The position numbers were made by a program, and so were the translations under genes. From Virgibacillus subterraneus (GTDB lineage: Bacteria; Bacillota; Bacilli; Bacillales; Amphibacillaceae): a DNA stretch of 64,000 nt. Each line of letters opens with the position of its first letter. The first letter of the stretch is position 1. Below are positions 35,101-43,011 of this stretch, one piece after another. The notes below the pieces were generated by a model. That model saw only the letters and a list, made by a program, of their open reading frames with translations. It ran no database searches and had not been told where the DNA came from. The stretch is taken from positions 372,001 to 436,000 of the forward strand of contig NZ_FOEH01000003.1 of NCBI RefSeq assembly GCF_900110695.1, in the 5' to 3' direction.

Positions 35101-35479
35101 TCAGTTTTTGCTATTGGGTTCTACACTCTGAACTGCATATCTGTATGCTGAACCGCTGCATTCAGACGTTCCTCATGTGGTTGCGCCATACTATCCTTTT
35201 ACATTTCTAAAACAAGCACAATACATGAGCTACTGATATTATCCTCCTATACGTTTTTGTTCCGGGTCCCCTTGCCAGAATTTCACTTCATCTAATTTAT
35301 TCAACAGCACCAGTTAATCACATGAACATTCTGATTCAGCAATCTGACATGATTCAGTCGTAAATTTCATAGGATAACTGATATAAATGGCAGAATTGTT
35401 GTGCGTGGTCTCGTTTAGCTGTATCGTAAAAGAGGAATATGTAGTAATGCAAAATTAGATGAAACAGGAGCTGATTAAT
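35101..35479. other. Intergenic region with a pdxH remnant
   Basis: Only the minus-strand pdxH fragment (35239-35315) was recognised. Confidence 0.45.
35239..35315 (-). pseudogene. C-terminal fragment of a pdxH-like gene
   Basis: The leftward frame reads LLNKLDEVKFWQGDPEQKRI and stops at 35239-35241. It matches the segment around EIEFWQGDPDRKHMR of the protein at 9550-10203. The last ~20 residues and everything upstream are missing. Confidence 0.6.
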
Positions 35480-37153
35480 TTGCTCGGGCAACGAATCAGA
35501 CATACAAAGCGCTATCGCGAAATTATTAATGTACTTATGAAAAATGGATTCAGCCATTTCCTGTTCCGGGTTGGCCTGGCAGATCGAGGACTGGCGGCAG
35601 GACAGGGCGCTGAAGAGATTGATCGAAACATGAAAAATGTTGGGAAGCGGCTGCGTCATGCATTGCAGGATCTGGGGCCTTCGTTTATTAAGCTCGGTCA
35701 GATTGCCAGTACCCGCCATGATGCACTGCCACCGGAAATAATAGAAGAATTGGAAAAGCTTCAGGATCATGCACTGGTAATTCCGTTCGAACATGTGCGT
35801 TCTACAATAGAATCAGAGCTTGAAGATGAGCTCGACAATCTTTTTGCACAAGTCGATTCCGACCCGCTTGCAACAGCCTCAATTGGACAAGTACACACAG
35901 CCAGGCTTCTTAGTGGTGAGGATGTCGTGATTAAGGTGCAGCGGCCGGGACTGAAGTCCAAGATTGAAACGGATTTGGAAATTTTACAGGGATTTGGGCG
36001 TATACTGGAGGAACGTACTGTCTGGGCAAAACGATATCGTCTCTGTGACATCATTGATGAACTCTCCACCTCATTGAAAAATGAGCTGGATTACTTGATG
36101 GAAGGCCTTGGTGCTGGGCGGATTTCCAAGCAGTTTGAGGACGATGCGTTTATAAAAGTCCCGGACGTTTATTGGGATTTTTCGACCAAACGTGTATTGA
36201 CGATGGAAAAAATCGAAGGCATCAAAATTTCCAAGATTGAAGAACTGGATGCCAATGGCTATGACCGGGTAAAAATTGCCCGGCGGCTTGCAGATACAAT
36301 GCTCCGGCAGCTTTTCGAGAATGGCTTTTTTCATGCTGATCCACACGCCGGCAATATTTATGTGCTGCCAAAGAATTCGATTGTATTTTTTGATTTCGGG
36401 GAAACCGGAATGATTAACAAAAAGACGCGACAGTACTTTGCATCGCTCCTTGTCAACCTTCACCAAGGCAATACAAAATCGATGATCAAAACTTTTTCCA
36501 AAATGGACATTATCAGTGAGGAGACAGACACAGAGGCATTGCGGCATGACCTGGAAGACCTGCATGTACGCTATGAAAATATCAAAATGAAAGAGCTAAG
36601 CCTAGGCAGGGTTATCCTGGAAATATTGAATGTGTCATATCACAACTACATAAAAATACCAACAGAGCTGGCGCTGATCAGCAAGGTGATCCTGACGCTT
36701 GAGGGAGTTTTACAACGGCTCGATCCGGAATTCAGCCTAATGCGGGCAGCGGAACCTTTTGCACAAAAACTGATGTGGCAGCGTTACCGTCCAAAGGAAA
36801 TTATCCGAAATTCATTGGAAGAGATTGGTGAAGATATCGGTATTATTTCCGAATTGCCAAGTGATTTGAAGGAAGTAATGGACGTTGTAAAGAAGGGCAA
36901 AATCGGGCTGGATATTAACGTGAAACGCGGCGACCAAATCATGCGCAGGGTGGACAAGATCAGTAACAGGCTGTCGTTCAGCGTTCTGATGCTTGCCTTC
37001 AGTATTTTAATGGGCAGCCTAATCATCGGCCTAGCAATTGTCGGACAGGACACCATCATCTGGAACCTGCCAATCATCGAAATCGGTGCAGTCATCGCCG
37101 CCCTCATGTTTGTGCTGATGGTGATAACGATTATCCGGTCAGGGCGGATGTGA
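35480..37153 (+). CDS. ABC1/AarF/UbiB-family protein kinase-like ATPase
   Basis: About 557 residues. UbiB-specific motifs: LGPSFIKLGQ (KxGQ), the Ala-rich loop ATASIGQVH replacing the P-loop, VIKVQRPG with the catalytic Lys, HADPHAGN and DFGETG. Two membrane segments close the C-terminus. Family members act in isoprenoid-quinone biosynthesis or lipid homeostasis. I favour TTG 35480 as start because AGGAG (35466-35470) precedes it and relatives begin MLGxRIRHxxRYRE; ATG 35459 has no site. Confidence 0.88.
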   Translation: MLGQRIRHTKRYREIINVLMKNGFSHFLFRVGLADRGLAAGQGAEEIDRNMKNVGKRLRHALQDLGPSFIKLGQIASTRHDALPPEIIEELEKLQDHALVIPFEHVRSTIESELEDELDNLFAQVDSDPLATASIGQVHTARLLSGEDVVIKVQRPGLKSKIETDLEILQGFGRILEERTVWAKRYRLCDIIDELSTSLKNELDYLMEGLGAGRISKQFEDDAFIKVPDVYWDFSTKRVLTMEKIEGIKISKIEELDANGYDRVKIARRLADTMLRQLFENGFFHADPHAGNIYVLPKNSIVFFDFGETGMINKKTRQYFASLLVNLHQGNTKSMIKTFSKMDIISEETDTEALRHDLEDLHVRYENIKMKELSLGRVILEILNVSYHNYIKIPTELALISKVILTLEGVLQRLDPEFSLMRAAEPFAQKLMWQRYRPKEIIRNSLEEIGEDIGIISELPSDLKEVMDVVKKGKIGLDINVKRGDQIMRRVDKISNRLSFSVLMLAFSILMGSLIIGLAIVGQDTIIWNLPIIEIGAVIAALMFVLMVITIIRSGRM

Positions 37154-37229
37154 AGAGGTTTTAAGATTGAATGGAGTGGAAAATGGGTAACACATATTAA
37201 CAAATGTCCTTTTGGTGAGGAGGTCAACA

Positions 37230-37307
37230 ATGAAGCAGACACTTATCATATTTCTGATTCTTGCTGTATTGATGGTCACCTTTTTTGTAACGATAGAAAT
37301 TGTATAG
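37230..37307 (+). CDS. Small single-span membrane protein (25 aa)
   Basis: GTGAGGAGGTC at 37215-37225 is a near-ideal ribosome site for the ATG at 37230. The product is almost wholly hydrophobic: MKQTLIIFLILAVL, VTFFVT, IEIV. It lies 76 bases after the UbiB-like gene, which ends in two membrane spans, so it may be a small partner in the same transcript. It matches no family I know. Confidence 0.6.
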   Translation: MKQTLIIFLILAVLMVTFFVTIEIV

Positions 37308-37320
37308 ATAGTTAAAAAGC

Positions 37321-37339
37321 GGGACAAGGGACCTGTCCC
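37321..37339. repeat. GGGACA palindrome, copy 1
   Basis: GGGACA and TGTCCC flank a short core; the same element with the CTAAATGT(A/C)CC tail is at 37906, and a third at 59878. Here it lies just before the holin-like toxin start codon. Confidence 0.6.
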
Positions 37340-37350
37340 TAAATGTACCT

Positions 37351-37428
37351 ATGTCATTTTTTGAGACCATGTTTCTCATGATTTCGTTCGGAACGTTAAT
37401 TGTTGCGATAATGTCAAACAAAAAATAA
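37351..37428 (+). CDS. Holin-like toxin of a type I toxin-antitoxin system (25 aa)
   Basis: Product of 25 residues: SFFETMFLMISFGTLIVAIM then SNKK. The pattern (S-T-x-E-x-hydrophobic-LM-I-F-T-L-V-A, Lys tail) fits the short holin-like/TxpA-Bsr type toxins of Bacillales. It lies beside a convergent antisense RNA gene whose terminator it shares, as in txpA/ratA and bsr loci. No proper ribosome site is visible: the GGGACA palindrome occupies that place, so expression may be impaired. Confidence 0.65.
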   Translation: MSFFETMFLMISFGTLIVAIMSNKK

Positions 37429-37463
37429 CCACCCTGAGCCTGCGCAAGCGTTTAGGGTAGTTA
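37426..37463. terminator. Shared bidirectional terminator of toxin and antisense RNA
   Basis: TAACCACCCT (37426-37435) pairs with AGGGTAGTTA (37454-37463, one mismatch); T residues follow on the right and A residues precede on the left. The loop contains CGCAAGCG. The same sequence is at 52387-52430. Confidence 0.75.
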
Positions 37464-37563
37464 TTTCTTAACTCTTTACGTGAGCCGCCCCTTTGAAGGG
37501 CTATTACACGTAGGCTGAATGGTGTTAGCGCACCGTTCAGTCTTTATTAATGTATGACTTTCT
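37426..37563 (-). ncRNA. Antisense RNA, probable type I antitoxin
   Basis: A leftward promoter (37570-37597) would give an RNA from about 37563 to the shared terminator. Its 5' part has a strong hairpin (GACTGAACGGTG with CACCATTCAGCC, ~37517-37547), then AGCCCTTCAAAGGGGCGGCT. It overlaps the 3' end of the toxin message in convergent orientation, the arrangement of RatA and SR4/SR5. Confidence 0.6.
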
Positions 37564-37569
37564 ATTTAT

Positions 37570-37597
37570 AGTATACCTTATTTTGATTAATTGTTAA
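37570..37597 (-). promoter_or_regulatory. Promoter of the antisense RNA
   Basis: Reading leftward: TTAACA (37597-37592), 16-base spacer, TATACT (37575-37570). The orphan copy at 52466-52493 has the same spacing and an even better TATAAT. Confidence 0.65.
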
Positions 37598-37667
37598 ACA
37601 TCTTACTTAATTTTCACATTATCAATATTGTATACTATTGAAGCTTTGCTAGTCATCATTTTTAAAT

Positions 37668-37895
37668 AGAAAAAGGGAAGACTATTCAAAGTCACTCACT
37701 TTAAAAACGTTATTCCTCACCTAAAATTGCATCAAATGCTGCTGAGACGCTATCAAAGTTATTGTCGGATCAATTGCTGATAAATCATTGTTGCCATTCC
37801 TTTGTAAATCCTGTACAAAGTTGAAAACCACATAGTCAGTTCCTTCTTCTAACTTATCATCACCTTTTATATCGAAAAAATTTGTTGTCTAGTTT
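37668..37895 (-). pseudogene. Decayed second copy of the DUF1292 gene
   Basis: Matches the gene at 38573-38839 and its terminator (AAAAAGGGA(A/G)GAC, ATTCCTCA(C/T)CTAAAATTGCATCAAATGC, GTAAATCCTGTACAAAG), with several indels and without a start codon. Confidence 0.75.
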
Positions 37896-37905
37896 AGTGA
37901 AAAAT

Positions 37906-37925
37906 GGGACAAGGAACCTGTCCCT
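37906..37925. repeat. GGGACA palindrome, copy 2
   Basis: GGGACAAGGAACCTGTCCC with the same CTAAATGTCCC tail as the copy at 37321, located between the DUF1292 remnant and the PNPOx gene. Confidence 0.6.
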
Positions 37926-37953
37926 AAATGTCCCAGACAATCCACTTTTGTTG

Positions 37954-38442
37954 TTAATTATTAAACTCTAATGTTTCATTAATGTCTGTTGATTTAGAAC
38001 TTTGCTTGGTCATTCGTTTATAGTAAAAGGCAATTTTCTTTATGTGATTTCCTCCTTCCCAATATTCGGCTGCTTCCACATTTACCCTTATCAAGATAAC
38101 ATTAGGATCATCATAAGAAGTTTTCATTATTTTCTCATATATTTTGCTCCACAATTCCTTTTTCTTGCCTAAATCTTCAACGATTTCCGCTCTTCCACGG
38201 ACGGAAACATAGGATTTACCTACATATGCTACATTAACATCTTGATTATGTAATATTTCATCATATTTATTCGTCTCTTTTTTAGTGAAAAACCATAAGT
38301 CACCATCAAACTCTACTTCTTGTGTTCTCATGGGACGAGAAATCAGCCCTTCTTCAGTAGCTGTAGTCAACATGGCCGTGTCTACATCTTTAATTATCTC
38401 TCTAAATGTTTCAATATCATCTTGTTTCCAGTTGTTAGCCAT
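37954..38442 (-). CDS. PNPOx-fold general stress protein (YdaG/GSP26-like)
   Basis: 162 residues. An FMN-binding split-barrel domain: DVDTAMLTTATEEG, RPMRTQEVEFDGDLWFFT, VNVAYVGKSYVSVRGRAEI, and VEAAEYWEGG. This pattern is that of the pyridoxamine-phosphate-oxidase-like stress proteins (general stress protein 26 type), probable flavin- or F420-like cofactor binders. ATG 38442 follows GGAGTG; an earlier GTG is too close to it. Sits between the DUF1292 gene and its decayed copy. Confidence 0.82.
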   Translation of the reverse strand: MANNWKQDDIETFREIIKDVDTAMLTTATEEGLISRPMRTQEVEFDGDLWFFTKKETNKYDEILHNQDVNVAYVGKSYVSVRGRAEIVEDLGKKKELWSKIYEKIMKTSYDDPNVILIRVNVEAAEYWEGGNHIKKIAFYYKRMTKQSSKSTDINETLEFNN

Positions 38443-38531
38443 TTCTATCACTCCTTCAAGGGTATAGTGCCCTCTATACCAAATTTTATCCAGGTATAAA
38501 AGAGTAAATGCTTGTTACATCATTATTAAAT

Positions 38532-38568
38532 TAAAAAAGGGAGGACCATTAAAAGTCGCTCCCTTTAA
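38532..38568 (-). terminator. Terminator of the DUF1292 gene
   Basis: Reading leftward, AAAGGGAG pairs with CTCCCTTT across a 14-base loop, then a T-run (plus-strand AAAAAA at 38533-38538). Confidence 0.65.
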
Positions 38569-38572
38569 AACT

Positions 38573-38839
38573 TTATTCCTCATCTAAAATTGCATCAAAT
38601 GCCTCTGACACTCTATCAAATTCCTCGTCGGATTCAATTGCTGATAGATCATGATCATCGTCTATTTTAAGGAAGAAGAGATCAATGTCATCATTACTTT
38701 CTGCCTGTAAATCCTGTACAAAGCTGACAGCTACATAGTCAGTTCCTTCTAATGTAACCTTTGCCAATACTTCAACTGAATGTTCTTCTTCTGATTCATC
38801 ACTTATTGTGAAAACTTCGCCAACTTCGATTTCACCCAT
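38573..38839 (-). CDS. DUF1292 family protein
   Basis: 88 residues, very acidic: FTISDESEEEHSVEVLA, TDYVAVSFVQDLQ, LFFLKIDDDHDL, DEEFDRVSEAFDAILDEE. Small proteins of this family (YrzB type) are common in Firmicutes, function unknown. AGGAGGATTAATTAAAATG defines the start. A ruined duplicate is 700 bases away. Confidence 0.85.
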   Translation of the reverse strand: MGEIEVGEVFTISDESEEEHSVEVLAKVTLEGTDYVAVSFVQDLQAESNDDIDLFFLKIDDDHDLSAIESDEEFDRVSEAFDAILDEE

Positions 38840-38984
38840 TTTAATTAATCCTCCTCTTACTTACCTAAAGTTATGGTAACATTCTTTCCTGTAAGTATGA
38901 AATTAATGCAAGTTATTTTAAAATGAAACATAGTGAATACCTAATTCGTAGCTAAAGTAACAGCATAAAACTAGGAGGATTTTG

Positions 38985-39503
38985 ATGGGGGAGTCAATTT
39001 ATTTTAAAGATAATTTTTTTTCAAAGGGAACAACGGAAATTTATAATGGTGAACAGGAGGTAGTCGGGTCACTTGACTTAAAAAGTGCTTTCTCATCAAG
39101 TGTCGCTATTCTGGATGTGGATGGGAATATTGTAGTGACGGGTTCTTCCCCTTTTTTCTCAAGAGGGTGGATTGTGAAGAATCAAAGTGAGCAGGAGCTT
39201 GGGAAATTAAAGCAACGCTTAGCCTTATTTTCCAAGAAGTTTGTCTATCATTCCTACCATCATGGCGAGTATGAAATTAAATCAGAGGCGTTTTCCAAGG
39301 AATATGACATTCTTGATCAGGATGGAAATCTGGTTGCTGTATTTAAGAAAGTCAGTGGTTTCTTTCAATCACCAGCATATGAGTTGAGCAGTAATTCATC
39401 TCTGTTAGCGAAGGAAGAATTAATAGCAGTTGTGATGGGAGTTAATATGATTATTAAAGGGAATAATTCTGCAGGAGCAAGTGGTGGAGCAGGAGGTTCT
39501 TAG
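38985..39503 (+). CDS. LURP-one/tubby-like (YxjI-type) protein
   Basis: 172 residues rich in short beta strands (TEIYNGEQEVVGSLDL, ILDVDGNIVVTGS, YEIKSEAFSKEYDILDQDGN, LVAVFKKVSG), ending with a Gly/Ala/Ser tail. The pattern fits the tubby-like/LURP-one fold of YxjI-type proteins, whose function is unknown and may involve membrane lipid binding. AGGAGG lies before ATG 38985. Confidence 0.65.
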   Translation: MGESIYFKDNFFSKGTTEIYNGEQEVVGSLDLKSAFSSSVAILDVDGNIVVTGSSPFFSRGWIVKNQSEQELGKLKQRLALFSKKFVYHSYHHGEYEIKSEAFSKEYDILDQDGNLVAVFKKVSGFFQSPAYELSSNSSLLAKEELIAVVMGVNMIIKGNNSAGASGGAGGS

Positions 39504-39542
39504 TAAAGGATTCAACAAAAAGAATAAAGAACATCGGTTAAT

Positions 39543-39575
39543 GCAGAGTACCTTAGGAGGTGCTCTGCTTTTTTA
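39543..39575 (+). terminator. Rho-independent terminator
   Basis: GCAGAGTACC (39543-39552) pairs with GGTGCTCTGC (39559-39568), followed by six T. Confidence 0.85.
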
Positions 39576-39683
39576 TTCCAAGAACCCTGGGTAAGTAAAG
39601 CCTGCATGAAAGAAACTTCTTATTCATAAAATTAAATGAGTTCTTTTCCTGTCCATGTTCAGTCGAACGATAAGGAGGTAAAT

Positions 39684-39962
39684 ATGTCTAAAGATATACT
39701 AATATGCAGATGTGAAGAAGTTATGTTATGTGAACTGAAAGAAGGCATAAATGAAGGATTAACAACAGCGAAGGCATTAAAACTGAAAACACGAGCTGGT
39801 ATGGGGATATGTCAGGGAAAAACGTGTCGTCCACTCATCGAACAGATTGTTGCTCACTATACTGACAAGGAAATAACAAATGGTTCGGGCTTAACCTTTA
39901 GTTATCCTGTACGACCCTTAAGTCTGGTTGAACTAGCCGGTGAGAGAAAGGGTGTTGAATGA
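39684..39962 (+). CDS. BFD-like [2Fe-2S] subunit of an HcnABC-type dehydrogenase
   Basis: 92 residues. Four Cys arranged ICRCEE and GICQGKTCRP form a BFD-type [2Fe-2S] site. In many homologues this domain is fused to the HcnB-like subunit; here it is a free subunit, first gene of the operon. It probably passes electrons from the flavin subunits to the respiratory chain. TAAGGAGGT precedes ATG 39684. Its end overlaps the next gene (ATGATG). Confidence 0.85.
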   Translation: MSKDILICRCEEVMLCELKEGINEGLTTAKALKLKTRAGMGICQGKTCRPLIEQIVAHYTDKEITNGSGLTFSYPVRPLSLVELAGERKGVE

Positions 39963-40261
39963 TGCGAATTACGGACCATCCGATTCTCGAAGATTTGGAA
40001 AAAAGACCAGTAACGATTACATTCAATGGGATGGATTACCAAGCATATGAAGGTGAGTCGATTGCGGCTGCGTTACTTGCTAATCATATTCGTGTGCTGC
40101 GGTATTCAGAAAAAAACAGAGAGCCACGCGGTATATACTGTGGAATCGGTCACTGTTATGAATGCCGTGTAACGGTTGACGGAAAACGAAGCGTGCGAGC
40201 ATGCATTACAAATGTACAGGATCAAATGCACATCGAATCGCAGGACAGGGATGACTCATGA
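39959..40261 (+). CDS. HcnA-like [2Fe-2S] ferredoxin subunit
   Basis: 100 residues. VTITFNGMDYQAYEGESIAA opening and YCGIGHCYECRVTV followed by RACIT, the plant-type ferredoxin-like cluster motif of HcnA/SoxA-N-terminal-like proteins. It is the small subunit of a membrane-associated flavin dehydrogenase for an amino acid, opine or glycine. Starts inside the stop of the previous gene and overlaps the next start by four bases. Confidence 0.88.
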   Translation: MMRITDHPILEDLEKRPVTITFNGMDYQAYEGESIAAALLANHIRVLRYSEKNREPRGIYCGIGHCYECRVTVDGKRSVRACITNVQDQMHIESQDRDDS

Positions 40262-41493
40262 AGTACGATCTGATTGTTATTGGTGCAGGTCCTGCAGGAA
40301 TGAGCGGGGCAATCAAAGCTGCGTCATACGGTGCAAAGGTAGCGATTATTGATGAAAATCCATCTGTAGGGGGCAAATTACTAGGTCAACTGCATAAAGA
40401 ACCAAAAAGTGGTTGGTGGCATGGCAGGAAAATTGCCCGGGAAATGGAAACAAATTTGCGTCAGACAGAGGTTACATGTTTTCAGGGGAAAGAAGTGTGG
40501 GCAATCTACCCACGTTGGAAGGTGTTAATGAACAACGGGGAAGAACTTCAATCGGAATATGTTTTAATTGCATCAGGAGCCACTGAAAAAGCAATCCCAG
40601 TTCCGGGATGGACGTTGCCGGGAGCAATGGCAGTAGGGGCTGCACAGACTCTTACAAACTACCATCGTGTAAAACCTGGCAATAAAGTGGCGGTTATCGG
40701 CGTGGATCCACTTTCCTTATCAGTCGCGCATCAATTAAAACTAGCTGGGGTTCATGTGGTGGGAATATTTCTTCCGCCGAACAATGAATTTTCGAAAGAC
40801 AAGTCGACACCTAGTCAGATGATCAGTTATTTATCCAGTATGGCTCACGCTGCACCTAACATATTCCTCAAGTTTGCCGGAAATATGGCAAAGTATCCAT
40901 TTGTCCAACAAGTCGGAGCTAAATTTTATCCGTGGTTTGGAATCAGGATTTGGGGAACCCCTCTTTATTTAAGAAAAACAGTATTGGAAATTAGCGGTGC
41001 TGAACAGGTGGAGCATATCAAGGTAGCCCCAGTAAGTCAGGAAGGTATTCCTAATGAGGATCGTGTCAAGACAGTTGATGTGGATTGTGTATGTATTTCA
41101 GGAGGGTTGTATCCACTCACGGAATTAGCAGGTGCAGTCGGGTGTGAGTCCGTGTATATCGAGGAACTAGGTGGTCATATTCCATTGCATAGTCCGGAGA
41201 TGGAAACAACACAGCCTGGAATTTTTGTAGCAGGTAATATTACCGGAATCGAAAGTGCAAAGGTTGCTATGGAACAGGGGAACCTTGCAGGAACAGCCGT
41301 TGCCGCAAAACTTGGACTGGTCAGCTACAAATTAATAGAAGAAGCACAGAAAAACGTAACACAGGCAAGAGACAATGCAGTAATTACATTTCAACAGAAT
41401 ATAGGAAAAGGCAGGGAAAAGTCACAACAATACTGGAAGGAATACTATTCTAAAGGGGGTGAAGCTATATGCAGACAGCTGATGCTGTCGTAA
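40258..41493 (+). CDS. HcnB-like FAD/NAD(P)-binding dehydrogenase subunit
   Basis: 411 residues. FAD motif GAGPAGMSGAIKAA near residue 8, TEKAIPVPGWTLPGAM and a C-terminal GIFVAGNITGIESAKVAMEQG, typical of HcnB/opine oxidase subunit A. It lacks the usual C-terminal BFD domain, which is encoded separately at 39684. It overlaps the next gene by 25 bases, so the complex is translated in a coupled fashion. Confidence 0.88.
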   Translation: MKYDLIVIGAGPAGMSGAIKAASYGAKVAIIDENPSVGGKLLGQLHKEPKSGWWHGRKIAREMETNLRQTEVTCFQGKEVWAIYPRWKVLMNNGEELQSEYVLIASGATEKAIPVPGWTLPGAMAVGAAQTLTNYHRVKPGNKVAVIGVDPLSLSVAHQLKLAGVHVVGIFLPPNNEFSKDKSTPSQMISYLSSMAHAAPNIFLKFAGNMAKYPFVQQVGAKFYPWFGIRIWGTPLYLRKTVLEISGAEQVEHIKVAPVSQEGIPNEDRVKTVDVDCVCISGGLYPLTELAGAVGCESVYIEELGGHIPLHSPEMETTQPGIFVAGNITGIESAKVAMEQGNLAGTAVAAKLGLVSYKLIEEAQKNVTQARDNAVITFQQNIGKGREKSQQYWKEYYSKGGEAICRQLMLS

Positions 41494-42626
41494 TTGGCGG
41501 AGGCGTGATTGGGACATCAATTGCTTACCGGTTGGCAGAACACCGAAAAGTGGTTTTGATTGAAAAAGGTGAAATAGGGGCACAAACCTCTGGAGCCTGT
41601 GATAAGGCAATTTTCCTGCAATCAAAGAAACCCGGTTTTCCTATTAAACTAGCAAATGCTAGCAGAAGGATTTACGAGAACTTAGAAGATGAACTGGAAG
41701 CTTCGATTGAATTCAAGAAAAATGGTGGGATGATCGTCATCGAAAAGGAATCGCATTTCCCCTTCATGAAGGATTTTATAAAAAAGCAAAACAAGGCTGG
41801 AATTGATGTGAAGCTGTTGGACAGGAAAGAGTCCCTTGCATGGCAGCCGAGTTTATCATCGCATATTGCCGGCTCTGCTTACAGCAAGGAGGATGCCGAG
41901 GTGAATCCACTTCTATTAAGCCAAGGATTTGCAGAGGCATCAAAGCGAAAGGGAGTGGAAATACAAACACATACAGAAGTGATTGATATTGCCGTAAATC
42001 AAGGAAAAGTAATTGGTGTGCAAACAAATAAGGGCTATATTGCAACCGAGCTTGTGGTAAATGCAGCAGGTCCTTTTGCTCCTAAAATAGCGGAAATGGC
42101 CGGAATTGGACTAACAATTATGCCACGGCGTGGTGTAATTCTGATATCAGAAAAAGTAAAACCGTTAATTCATGGAAATATATTATGCTCGCAGTATATT
42201 GCTGCCAAGCACCTGGATGACAGTGATACGAATGATCAGCCATATGGAATCGGACTTTCTCTTGGACAGACGGAAAGCGGAAATCTGCTAATCGGCGGAA
42301 GCAGGGAATTTAAGGGATTTGATAAAGCGGTTGAGCCTGAAGTGCTTTCTGCTATAGCTGCACATGCAAGTCGTATTGCACCGGCGTTAAAACAGATTCG
42401 GATTATTCGTACGATGGTGGGGTTCAGGCCTTTTACAGGTGATGGACTTCCGATTATTGATGAATCACGAGATGTACAAGGGTTTATCATAGCCGCTGGT
42501 CATGAAGGGGATGGCATTGCACTTGCACCGATCACCGGTGTACTGGTTGCTAGTTTAGCAGACAACAACTCAAACTATAAGGATTTGCTCGAACCATTAC
42601 GAATGGACCGGATGCAAGCAGTTTAG
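41469..42626 (+). CDS. HcnC-like FAD-dependent amino acid dehydrogenase (DAO family)
   Basis: 385 residues. GGGVIGTSIAYRLAE opens a DAO-fold FAD domain; GLPIIDESRDVQGFIIAAGHEGDG-type C-terminus (GHEGDGIALAP) is the flavin-binding end. This is the substrate-oxidising subunit; homologues oxidise glycine, D-amino acids, hydroxyproline or opines to imines. The racemase at 44366 suggests a D-amino acid. GGGGGTG at 41455-41461 precedes the ATG. Confidence 0.88.
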   Translation: MQTADAVVIGGGVIGTSIAYRLAEHRKVVLIEKGEIGAQTSGACDKAIFLQSKKPGFPIKLANASRRIYENLEDELEASIEFKKNGGMIVIEKESHFPFMKDFIKKQNKAGIDVKLLDRKESLAWQPSLSSHIAGSAYSKEDAEVNPLLLSQGFAEASKRKGVEIQTHTEVIDIAVNQGKVIGVQTNKGYIATELVVNAAGPFAPKIAEMAGIGLTIMPRRGVILISEKVKPLIHGNILCSQYIAAKHLDDSDTNDQPYGIGLSLGQTESGNLLIGGSREFKGFDKAVEPEVLSAIAAHASRIAPALKQIRIIRTMVGFRPFTGDGLPIIDESRDVQGFIIAAGHEGDGIALAPITGVLVASLADNNSNYKDLLEPLRMDRMQAV

Positions 42627-42708
42627 TTTTATAAATTAAGGTTGTTATTTTAAAGAGATTGTTGCTAATCACTTTCACCACTCCGGGTATAAGTGCGATA
42701 TCTAAACG

Positions 42709-42925
42709 CTTTCCCACAGGAGTCTCGCACATTCTAGCTGCTGGTTTAAATGGTCTGAAATCTTATCATAATTTATATTTCTATATATCAAGTTAAAGTG
42801 ATTATATTCCAGCCCAGGAAATACACGTAGACTCCTGTGGGAGGAAAGGCATCGGGGAGACCTCGCAGTGCGCAGCACGAGGAGGATCGCCAGCCGCCCA
42901 CGGAAAGCGTAGTGTATTTCAGGAG
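42709..42925. repeat. Palindromic GC-rich repeat common in Bacillaceae
   Basis: TCCCACAGGAGTCT near 42713 is the exact inverse of AGACTCCTGTGGGA near 42830, and GAAATACAC near 42819 is mirrored by GTGTATTTC near 42911. The ACTCCTGTGGGA...GAGGATCGCCAGCCGCCCACGGAAAGCG layout recalls repeats frequent in this family. It lies inside the catabolic operon, between the dehydrogenase and permease genes. Confidence 0.65.
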
Positions 42926-43011
42926 CGGTGTTATAGCACTCAAGTATTCTATCCGAATTATATCAATAGCAACAATCCTTAGAAACAGCCGAAACAAGGG
43001 GTTGGGTATGT

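Noticed and set aside
35354-35794. 146-codon minus-strand frame overlapping the UbiB-like gene
   Set aside because: It is the mirror of the kinase-like coding sequence, which has all family motifs.
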